DNA of 63,216 nt from Pigoraptor vietnamica (Eukaryota > Opisthokonta > Filasterea): positions 1 through 63,216 of the forward strand of contig CALSCQ010002773.1 of assembly GCA_943704525.1 (NCBI GenBank), written 5' to 3'. The position numbers and the translations under genes were made by a program. Positions 23,501 through 32,983 of the stretch are shown piece by piece (the stretch's first letter is position 1; each line of letters starts with the position of its first letter). The notes under the pieces were generated by a model, which was not told the DNA's origin, made no database searches, and saw only the letters and a program-made list of their open reading frames with translations.

Positions 23501-25837
23501 GCTTTCCCCGACGCTGTCTCTTGACGATGTGAAGGAGGTAGGCAAGGGGAACGCCGTGTCCGGACAGGATGCGCCCGCCACGGGAGGTGACGCTGCACAA
23601 GGTATTGAGAAGGAGGGCGATGGCGTGCGCACGGCAACTGCGAACGTCGACGGGGCGGCCACCGCTGCTGCGCATGCAAACGACGCGAGGGACGCGCCTG
23701 GACTGTCGCCCGCTGCTAATCCGAATGGTGCGAGTGTGTCGCCAAAGATCGAGCACCCCGTGCGTACGTGTGGCGGGGCCGCATGGCTCGAGACGCGGCT
23801 GCAACACGCGCCGCAGGTGCTCGCGGTGGGCCTCGTGTGGGACACGTCGAACCCGTCCACGCAGCAGGTCGAGGACGTGCTGGAACTCATCGGGCCCGTC
23901 GTGAACCCCGCGGCTGTGTTTGGCGGCGCGACTGCGGGCGCGGAGGAGGGTGCGCAGCTCATGCAGCTGCAGGGCGTTATCTGTTACTACGGCCTGCACT
24001 ACATTGCGTTCTTCTACAACTCGGTGCGCCGGCGGTGGCTCATGTGCGATGATGCGACGGTGAAGGAGGTCGGCCCCCGCTGGATCGACCTGCTGCTAAA
24101 GTGCCGCATCGGCCGATTCCAGCCGTCGGTGCTCTTCTACGAATCGTGTGACTCTGCGTCGGCCGCAGCCATAAGGCGCGAGCACCGCGAGCAGTACTCG
24201 GTCTACCTCATGCGCGCGGCCGTGGACCATATCAAGTCGCAGCACGCGCAGCTCACAGAGCACCGGTCGCGCGATTTTGGCGGTCTCCACGGCCGCACGC
24301 CCTCGGGATCCGGCTCTGGCACTGCCCTTCGCCAGCAGTTGGGCCTCGAGGCGGCAGACTCTCTATCGGAAGATGTTCCGTCGCGCGGTTACAACGTGCC
24401 GAAGCGCCGATACACGGCCGACGAGGAGCTTGCGCAGGCGTTGCAGAGGGAACTCGACGCGGAAATGATGGAGCGCCGGTCGCCACCCGTTATGCCTTCG
24501 CACCACCCGCCGTCGCATTCGCTAGCTCAGCCGTCGCCGCAGCAGCAGCTGTCCGCGATGCTGCAGTCGCGGCGCACGGGATCGTCGGACGCGCTTGGCA
24601 CGAGTGCGGGCGTGGACTCGCTCGCGGCTCTTGGGCAGTCGGGTGCCGCTGACGGACAGCCGCGCGAGTCGCTGGACCGCCAGTTTGCGATGCAGGTGCA
24701 ACAAATGGAGTACGCAAAGGCGGGCGAAAGCGTGCAGCAGGGCGAACTGCTCGTTCACTCGAAGAAGCTCGGCGGTATTGTGCGGAAGTGGAAGACGCGC
24801 CTGTTTGTGCTCGACGCCCACGGGATGCAGGTGTATAAGAAGGACAAGGTGCGGACATGTCTCCGCTTGTTACAATGTACACACTGCATTGGCTGACTTT
24901 TGTGCCACAACAGCTCCGTCTCATCTCCGACAAGCCCGAGACGTTCATCTTTGAGCCTTGCGACGCACCAAAGGCCGCAAAATCGCTCGACCATTCCTCG
25001 CTGTTCTTCTTCACTTTCCGACACAACAACGGCGTCCTCATGCTGGCGGCGAGGAGCGACGCCGAGCGCCGCGCGTGGATGGCGTGTCTCAACCGACTGA
25101 AGGACGCCGCCGAGGCCAAGGCGAAGGGCGACGCACGGCCGTCGCAAACGCCGACGTCCGCGGCCCCCGCGCCCAACGGCATGAGGGCGTCGGAGGGCGC
25201 AATGGGGTCGAACGGCTCGCTCGCCAAGGCGGAGCGCAAGGTGAACGAGGCGTGGTCTGCCCCGCCGCAGCCGCGCCCATCAGAGGCGGCGCATAGGGCA
25301 ATGGAACGCCAGCTCTCGACATCCTCGCGGTTGTCGACGTCGTCTGTGTCGTCGGCGTCGGCGCAGCAGGCGGTCGACCCGCACCGGCGCGCCATGTCCA
25401 TGTATGCGGCGTCGCGCACGGCGTCAAGCGACAGGATTGGGGGCGCCGTTGGTCGTACGCGGTCGGAGAATAGCCCGGCGCCGTCGTCCCCGACCCTGAG
25501 CGCGCCAAGCCGAAGCTGTGAGTGTCTGGTGTCGCTTTTTCTCTGCCTTTCATGTTTGGCTTAAACCGCCATCGTTGACCCGTGCGTGTGTGCATGTGCA
25601 GCGTCCCTGCGTGGTCGGCCGTCGGGTCCCGACTTGCCGGCGCTGATCGCGAACGGGTGCATCTGCGGCCGCGTGGGCGATTTCGTATGCGGCGGATGCA
25701 AGTCGCAGCGGTATTGCTCGACGGCGTGCCAGAACAGGCACTGGCGCGCCCACATGGCCGCGTGTCGCGCGGTGGCGCAGAAAGTGCGGATGTCGGAACA
25801 GCAGCAACAAGGAGCGAATGGCGCTGCGGTGCATTAG
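20553..25837 (+). CDS. USP53/54-type ubiquitin hydrolase-like protein with WW, PH and MYND domains
   Basis: Exons 20553-21704, 21886-22020, 22245-24848, 24914-25517, 25602-25837; 1576 aa. Residues 1-325 are a Ser/Pro/Ala-rich disordered tail. The USP Cys box is [18 protein letters not shown] (Cys about 339), followed by [20 protein letters not shown] and a zinc-binding region with [12 protein letters not shown] and CGEC. Then come two WW motifs at about 538-605: [20 protein letters not shown] (complete, ending QWMDPR) and [20 protein letters not shown] (second Trp missing). After about 350 disordered acidic residues the USP fold resumes ([21 protein letters not shown] with the His, [14 protein letters not shown]). 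A PH domain follows (about 1257-1390) and a C-terminal MYND zinc finger ([14 protein letters not shown]...[11 protein letters not shown]). The match is to USP53/54, whose vertebrate members are atypical; Cys and His are both present here. Confidence 0.85.
21733..21797. repeat. (GT/GC)n tract in USP intron 1
   Basis: GT and GC dinucleotides on the sense strand, starting within about 30 nt of the GTGGGG donor at 21705. Confidence 0.85.
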
Positions 25838-26067
25838 GGGCAGCCTGCGCAGAGTCAATCGCGGGCGCACCAGCGGTACTACTGAGCGTGCATCGGGCGT
25901 TAGCACGGTATCTGTTGTTGCGGTTTTGAGGGGCTATGATGTGCGTGCGTGTATAGTCGCGTGCTTGCGTGAACGGCGCGTTTGCGATCGCTTATCGTTG
26001 GTTGAGACGATCATTACACTGTTGAAAATTCTGACCGTAATTGACAATGTACACACACGCACACACA

Positions 26068-26100
<33 letters not shown>

Positions 26101-26151
26101 AGACGAGCTGACGCGCAACGCAGAAGTTAGCAAACAACGAATGGTGTAAGT
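25838..26151. other. Convergent 3' region with an (ACGC)n tract at about 26048-26100
   Basis: No gene. A run of ACAC then ACGC repeats lies between the USP gene and the following minus-strand gene. Confidence 0.6.
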
Positions 26152-27267
26152 TTACATGTTCCACCTCGGGTCCATCGGATCCCACGTGTAGTCCTTGGCC
26201 GAAGCGAAACTGCACAAACCACGTGTATCAGCACGCACACACAGACAAGCCGCTTTTTTCCCCTTCCAGCTAACAAGGGCCAATGACATTGACACATATT
26301 CTTATACAAAAATTACTATCCCCCGCCCCATATCCACGCAACATGGACGCCCACCTTGTGTGGTGGTGGCCGGAGGAACACCCGCAGTGGCACGACGCCG
26401 ACACCGACGCAGAGACGCTCGAGTACTCGATAATATCCTCAATGTTTCTTCGCAGCGGCACCACCGGCGCCACTGGCTGCTGCGCGCGCACGTCGGCAGC
26501 TATCGACGCCACGAGCGGACACTCCGCAATGTCCATCGCCACATCTGCCGCATTCACGGCGTCGGCCTCAAAGTCCACGTCCGCACAGAAACCGGCGCCG
26601 ACCCTTCGTGCGGCCGATTCCCCTTCGTCCTGGTGCTGCATCTCCATGTGAGATGCCGACGGCACATCGGGAGGGATTGCGACGACACCGGCAGAGTAAT
26701 GTCCGCTTCCCATCACGACGTACTGCGGCGACGGAACAACGGCTGCCGACACGTGCGGAAACGCGGCCGTCGCCATGCCCCCGACAGCCGTTGGCTCCGG
26801 AAAGCACGCGGATGATTCGAAGACCGGCGCGGCACCGTTGAAGATGGCGCCATTGAATGTGGCAATTGGAACGACGGGAGCTGCGACGGCCGCGACCTCG
26901 GTGGATGTATCGTACAGCGGGCGCTTCTGCACGGCCATGCGGGTAAGTGAGGGTTAGCAACGCGCATTGAACGTCGAGATGTTATCGCTTCACACTGTCG
27001 TGCGCAGTTCAACACAGCAAAATGTGTGTGTGTCACGAATACACACACACACACAGAGCATGTACAGCCCCATAATCACAGCACTTCCCCTAATCACAGC
27101 CTCCTAATCACGCACCTCCCCTGTCCCACACGACTCACCGCAAACGGGCGCTCCTCAATCAGCAGGAGGTCCTCGTCGCTTTGCCGTCGCTTGAGCTGGC
27201 GCACGGAGCCCGAGGGCGTGTAGTAGAAGTGCAGTGGCACGCCGCACTCCTGGTCGAATTGGCTCAT
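26152..27267 (-). CDS. Hypothetical protein, Ala/Val-rich
   Basis: Exons 27267-27139, 26926-26355, 26209-26152; 252 aa. It starts MSQFDQECGVPLHFYYTPSG, then a basic stretch VRQLKRRQSDEDLL that could be a nuclear signal. Next is a long Ala/Val/Pro-rich segment (EVAAVAAPVVPIATFNGAIF) with no membrane-length hydrophobic run, then an acidic region (DVDFEADAVNAADVAMDI). The C-terminus is aromatic and acidic (KDYTWDPMDPRW). The last exon is only 18 codons, but frame and splice sites agree. I do not recognise the family. Confidence 0.6.
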
Positions 27268-28195
27268 TGTGTGCGACGCCCCAAGGGGTTGATGTACTGC
27301 GGGAAAACCTGGCCGCGAGTGAACGGCCTTAAACCCGTCGATTAATAAGAGAGACAACGGCTTTCTCGAGAAAGGAGAGTGACATAAAGCGCAAATAACC
27401 CTCTGCACGACGTGATTTTCCAGTCGAAAAGAGGCCTAACAAAGTGTTGGCTCCCGCGCACACCGCAGGTGCTGCCGCTGAGTGGCTGACGCCGAAGGCG
27501 GACAGGGTGCCGGGTCACGTGAGGGCGGATTTTTGGCGGGAACGGTGCGTTTCAAGTTTTGCGCACTGGTTTCATTTCGTTTCGACACGAGCAATGTGAC
27601 GACAGGCGAGAATATTAACTGGAAAAGAAGACAGCGACGGCTCAACGCGCGCACCTGTGCGTGGACGATGCCAGGAAGTAAAAACAAGGATCGCTTTTAT
27701 GTTCCGTCAAATTCAAGCGCGCGCCGACATGACAAGCCCCACGCGCGTATTTTTGTGCAATCTTCTCTCCACGCATACCCACACGACCACACACAACAAA
27801 AGACACGCTCCCAACAAGCGTCGTTCCTCTAGAGGGCAATGAACGACTGCTGCCGATTAAGCAGTGCAAGCTCTCTCTCTCTCTCAAACGGGCCGTCGCA
27901 CCCACGTGCCCACGGCTGACTCCGCACATCCCTTTATTTGGACATCGCCTGTTCCATAGTCAATTCATACTCTGCGGGAATTATTTTGCACTCAATTTGG
28001 GACCGTGATGTCATCAGTTCCGTTGGGCAGTCGGTGCGAGAGCATGTGTGTTCTCTGCGTGTGTGTGTGTGTGTGTGCGTGTGCGTGCGTGCGTGTGGCT
28101 GCAGACTCAAGTTCCAAAGTCGTTGAGATTGAAGGAATTTGTTCCCTACTTCTGTCTCTGTCTTGTGCGTCGGCGCATTTCACAGTTTTGCCAAG
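27268..28195. other. Divergent intergenic region upstream of SHMT
   Basis: No convincing gene. It holds a short CT repeat (27870-27886). A (GT)n tract (28060-28092) lies on the SHMT sense strand, upstream of its ATG. Confidence 0.4.
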
Positions 28196-30874
28196 ATGGT
28201 GTGTGGCTGTTCGTCTTTGCGCGCGCACTGCAACGTGTCTGTACTGAAGTGCTGTCGTTGTGCGCAGGATCCGATGCTTCTTCGCCCCCTCCAGGAGGAG
28301 GACCCTGAGATCTTTGACATCATTGAGAAGGAGAAGCACCGCCAGTGGAGCGGTCTCGAGCTCATTGCGTCGGAGGTGTGTACAGTGCGTGCGTGTGTGT
28401 GTGCGTGTGTGTGTGTGTGGGAACGCTGTCATACTGCTGCGTCGAATACCGCTGTCTCATGTACGATCTCTGTCACAGAACTTCACGTCCTTTGCGGTGA
28501 TGGAGGCGAATGGCTCGTGCCTCACCAACAAGTACTCGGAGGGTGGGTGCCATTGCACATAGCGTGCATAGGCGACGCAGTCGTCGTTATAGTGGCTGTT
28601 GCGGTGAATGTGTCAGTGTCGTGTGCGAATGCCGTGCGTGTACTCATACGTCGCGTGCATAGGCGACGCAGTCGTCGTTATAGTGGCTGTTGCGGTGAAT
28701 GTGTCAGTGTCGTGTGCGAATGCCGTGCGTGTACTCACACGTCGCGTGCATAGGCGACGCAGTCGTCGTTATAGTGGCTGTTGCGGTGAATGTGGCAACG
28801 ACAACTGCGTCGCCTGTGCAGCGATGTGTGCAGTGTCGTGTGCGAATGCCGCGCGGTGCACGTGCCAGTGGTAACCGCGATCCCTTCCACCAGGCCTTCC
28901 CGGCGCCCGCTATTACGGCGGCAACGAGTACATTGACGAGGTCGAGCGCCTTGCTCAAAAGCGCGCGCTCGCCGCGTTCAACCTCGACCCGGAGAAGTGG
29001 GGCGTCAACGTGCAGCCTTACTCGGGTGGGTGTCGGCAGTCGTACTTGCGACAGGTTTTCAATGTTCTGTGTATGATCTGTAATTCGTATGCGCCGCGTG
29101 CGTGTGTGTACGTGTGCGTGCGTGTGCGCACACTCCTTTCCACTGACAGTGCGGCCCGCATCACGCAGGGAGCACGGCCAACTTTGCCGCTCTCACGGGC
29201 ATGCTGAAGCCGCACGAGCGGCTCATGGGGCTGGACCTCCCCTCGGGTGGACAGTGAGTGCACGCACACTGCCTCTTATCCTCGCTTGACTTCTCGTTAT
29301 TGCTGTTGTTGTTGTGTCGCCTCATCGTATAATGCGACGTTTGATTGTAGCCATTTCAACGCTGCATTCAGTGCCTCGTTGCGTGTGCTGTAACAAGCGC
29401 GCAACCTGCATGAGCGCAACCGCAATCGCAGCGATCGTGTTGTTGTGGGGGCCGCCCTGCGTCGACGGGAACACGGCAAAGTTGATCCGCTGCTCCAGGN
29501 NNNNNNNNNCTGCCCCCCCCCCCCCCCCCCCCCCCTCTGCAGCCTCACGCACGGCTACCAGACGGCGAAGAAGAAGATCTCGTCGTCCGCCATTTACTTC
29601 GAGTCGATGCCCTATCAGCTCGACCAGGTTTGTGCCACTGTGTCTCGCTCTGTATGTGCGTTTGTCTCCATTGTATTTTGGTCCATTCACTTCGTTCAGT
29701 TCAATAGAAGTAGTTAGTTGGTGTCCATTCAGTCATATTAGGTATCCTTCGCACATCCCTCTCACAATTCCCTTCCCCTTGCGTGTCGAGCAGAAGACGG
29801 GCGTGATCGATTACGAGCGCCTCGCCGAGAACGCGCGCCTCTTCCGTCCCAACCTCATCATCTGCGGCGGCTCTGCGTACCCGCGCGACTGGGACTACGC
29901 GTCCCTCCGCCGCATCGCCGACGAGCACTCGGCGTACCTCATGATGGACATGGCCCACATTAGCGGCCTCATCGCTGGTGGCGTGCAGAACAGCCCGTTC
30001 GAGCACTGCGACGTCGTGACGACGACCACGCACAAGACGCTCCGCGGGCCCCGGGCGGGTCTCATCTTCTACCGCAAGGCGCCCAAGGGCGATCGCCTCG
30101 AGGACCTGGAGCAGCGGATCAACTTTGCCGTGTTCCCGTCGACGCAGGGCGGCCCCCACAACAACACGATCGCTGCGATTGCGGTTGCGCTCAAGCAGGT
30201 TGCGTCGCCGCAGTTCAAGGAGTACGCTCGCCTCGTCATTGCCAATTCGAAGGCGCTTGCGGAGTCGCTGAAGAAGAAGGGGTACAAGCTCGTGACAGAC
30301 GGCACCGAGAACCACCTCGTGCTGTGGGACCTTCGTCCCCAGGTGCGTGTTGCAGATCGCTCCTATTGTCGTTAGCTGTGCCGAGTCTACGAGAATGATG
30401 CAAGCGTGTTGTTTCCCGCTCGCCATACTTGATTTGTAGTGAAATGTGGTTCCCGCTCGCCATACTTGAATTGCGCTTGCAGTGAAATCTGGATTGCTTA
30501 TGCGTCCCTTGTCCACACAGGACATCACCGGCAACAAGCTGGAGAAGCTCTACGAGGCCGCCAACATCACCGTGAACAAAAACTCGGTCGTCGGCGACAA
30601 GAGCGCGATCGTGCCCGGCGGTGTGCGCCTGGGCACGCCGAGCCTCACCTCGCGTGGCTTCAAGGAGGCTGAGTTTGAGAAGGTGGCCGACTTCCTCGAT
30701 CGCGGCGTGAAGATTGCGCTGAAGATCCAGGAGAAGGTCGGCAAGAAGCTCGTCGACTTCGAGGCGGCGCTCAAGGACGACGACGAGGTGAAGGCCCTCC
30801 GCGTGGAGGTCGAGGCCTTTGCCAAATCGTTCCCTATGCCCGGCTTCCACGTCGAGCAGATGAAGTACAAGTAG
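28196..30874 (+). CDS. SHMT: Serine hydroxymethyltransferase
   Basis: PLP enzyme converting serine and tetrahydrofolate to glycine and methylene-THF. Exons 28196-28198 (ATG only), 28268-28375, 28479-28542, 28894-29025, 29169-29253, 29543-29627, 29794-30342, 30521-30874; 459 aa. Landmarks: [56 protein letters not shown], and the PLP-lysine motif [16 protein letters not shown]. There is no presequence, so probably the cytosolic form. Exon 1 contributes only the start codon (AAG ATG|GTGTGT); an alternative start would be the Met two codons into exon 2. Intron 3 has a 91-bp tandem repeat; intron 5 contains an assembly gap and an inverted piece of exon 7. Confidence 0.95.
28563..28795. repeat. 91-bp tandem repeat, about 2.5 copies, in SHMT intron 3
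   Basis: Copies begin CGTGCATAGGCGACGCAGTC at 28563, 28654 and 28745, the first two nearly identical. It makes this intron (352 nt) the longest in the gene. Confidence 0.9.
29400..29499 (-). repeat. Inverted 100-bp copy of SHMT exon 7 beside an assembly gap
   Basis: 29400-29499 is the reverse complement of 30105-30204 in exon 7 with one difference (AAG in the exon, ATG in the copy, read on the minus strand). It abuts ten N at 29500-29509 and then a run of 23 C (29513-29535) that ends just before the exon 6 acceptor. Misassembly is the simplest reading. Confidence 0.95.
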
Positions 30875-31089
30875 GCGCGGGTGAATGAAGTCTGGATTGC
30901 GCTAAGTCTGGTCTCCAATTTTGGTGCGCGGTTACCCGTGCATTCCCTAGGGAGTTGATTCCGGATAATCGCGCACAACACGCTTCACCTTTGTAGCATC
31001 CCGCAGCAAATTGCGCCGCCAGGAGTCCGACACGCAACTGTTCGGTTGGCCTCTCGGACAGCGAGAAGGTGCCTGGCGCAACGCAAAAA

Positions 31090-32768
31090 ATGGACGCGAA
31101 CGCCGCAATGCCGCGGCCTGTCCCTCCACCCGCGGGTGCTCCCGTAGGTACGGCTGGGGACGTGCCCTTGCCGACGCACCGGGCGCTGTACCCATTCGCG
31201 GGTGCCTCGCAGAACGAACTGTCGTTCGCCGCGGGCGCCTTGTTCACGGATGTAGTCTTCAACGTCGGCGTGGAGGGATGGGCGCGTGCGCGCCTCACGT
31301 CGTATGGACAGAGCGGCTTGCTTCCCGTGAACTACATCGAGCCGATTGGTGCTGCTGCGCCGCCGGTGCCAGCAGCTGTTGGCGCACTGCCCTCTGCATC
31401 GCAGTTTGCGCAGGCCCCAGCTAAGCCACCCGCTGCCGTCCAATACGACGCCCGCATCATGCCGGGGCAGCCTCCGTACGGGTCGTTCGGTTGGCCGTGG
31501 ACGGCGCGCCTGCCGCAGGCCTATCGGCGCCTCGAAGACGAGCGTGCACGCGCTTTTTGGCTCAAGTATTTCGAGGCGGACGTCGTTGCGTGGGACTGGA
31601 AGGACTTTGAGGAGTGTTTGCTGGCGGCGCACCCGGAGCTAAAGAAGAACGTGGCGATCGTCAAGACGCTTCTGGACGGGACGGAGACGGGCAAGGTGAC
31701 GATGATACGGCTCAACGCGGCGGTAGTGGGAATGGAGGGAGCGACTGTCGGCAGCGCGCTGCAGCGGAAAATCAACGACGCCGAGACGCAGAAGTCGCTG
31801 CTGGAGGCACGAATGCGCGAACAGAAGGCGCGCGAGATGGCGGAACAGGAGCGCGCGACTCAACTCATCCGCGGCAAGGAACACCCAGCCGGTGTGACGT
31901 CGGTCGCGTTCTCTCCGATGGGAAGCTTGCTTGCGACCGGATGTGGCGATAACAACGTGCGCCTGTGGAGCACGTCGGACAGATCATGTGTGTCCACACT
32001 CGGCGGGCATACCGGTGCCACTCTTAGCGTTGCGTATCCGCGGACGGCTCCTTCCTCGCGAGCGGGGCCACTGATAATAGTGTCCGCGTTTGGAACACTT
32101 CGGATGGCACTTGCGCCGCCGTCCTCTCCCATACTGCTAGCGTGGGTGGCGTCGCCATTAGCCCCGTCGACAATCGCATTGTGAGTGGCGGATGGGACTC
32201 CACCGTGCACGTGTGGGATGCGAGCGCCAGTCGCCAAATCCTTTCCTTTAATATGCCGGGAACCAATTCATGCGTCCGATCCGTGTCGATTTCGTGCGAC
32301 GGCCGCCTCATCGCGTGCGGTACGGGATCGGGAAATGACGGCTCCTTCTGCGGCGCGCTTCTCTTTGACATGCTCTCGGGCGACCGCGTTGCAACATTTG
32401 ACCACCAGAAGAACGTGTATGCCGTTTCGTTCTCACCGATCGACCCGAAGGCCCTTGCGACGGGATGCGAAGACGGTCACGTGCGCGTGCGGAATGTGGC
32501 CAACCAGCAGTGCTCTGCCACGCTGTCGGGCCATTCGGGACATGTGAAGTCGGTTGCCTTTTCGCCGGATGGCGCATCGCTTGTTAGCGGCGGCCACGAC
32601 AAGACGGTGTGGCTGTGGGATCTTGAGACTCGCGCCGCGCGCACAAAGTTTCCTGCTGCGCACGCAGAGACGGTGCGAGGCGTCGCATTTGCGCACGATG
32701 GCGAGCTGGTGGCGAGCGGGAGTAGCGACAAAATGTTGCGTTTTTGGAGCCTCGTCTCACGAGTGTGA
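31090..32768 (+). CDS. SH3 domain-WD40 repeat protein (single exon, one frameshift)
   Basis: ATG 31090; no introns, unlike most neighbours. SH3 domain at about residues 30-86 (HRALYPFAGASQNELSFAAG, GWARARLT, GLLPVNYIEPI). A helical middle follows (AFWLKYFEADVVAWDWKDFE, then a coiled-coil-like MREQKAREMAEQERA). At least six WD40 repeats reach the stop at 32768 (VTSVAFSPMGSLLATGCGDN, VYAVSFSPIDPKALATGCED, VKSVAFSPDGASLVSGGHDK, others). Near 32030-32035 the frame shifts by one base inside the second WD repeat: the sequence before reads TLSVAY and after reads ADGSFLASGATDNSVRVW, so one base appears to be missing. All WD motifs on both sides are intact, favouring a sequencing error over decay. SH3 with WD40 in one protein is unusual. 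Confidence 0.75.
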
Positions 32769-32983
32769 CGGCACAACTGCGCGGCCACGACTGACCCGGC
32801 CGGCGTATGAATGTCGCGGCTAGCTGAGCGGGCCGCATATTCATCATTGTAAAATAGTTGCAAGAGTTCGCCAAGTTCAGTGGCAATCAAGCGTGAGTCA
32901 TGTAGTGTGAGTAACATGCAAGTAACGCGCGCCAAAATGTCTAAGTAGTGAAAGTCGGCAAGACGTTCCGCGGACCTAACGGA

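Noticed and set aside
22230-25595. Long minus-strand open frames over the USP gene (205-380 codons)
   Set aside because: Antisense shadows of well-supported WW, USP and PH exons, with low-complexity Ser/Ala/Arg content.
28563-28795. Evenly spaced repeats that might suggest a CRISPR array
   Set aside because: The whole 91-bp unit is repeated with no unique spacers, inside a eukaryotic intron.
29297-29548. Minus-strand open frame ending in a Gln run next to the gap
   Set aside because: It is the inverted SHMT exon piece plus intron sequence crossing ambiguous bases; likely an assembly product, not a gene.
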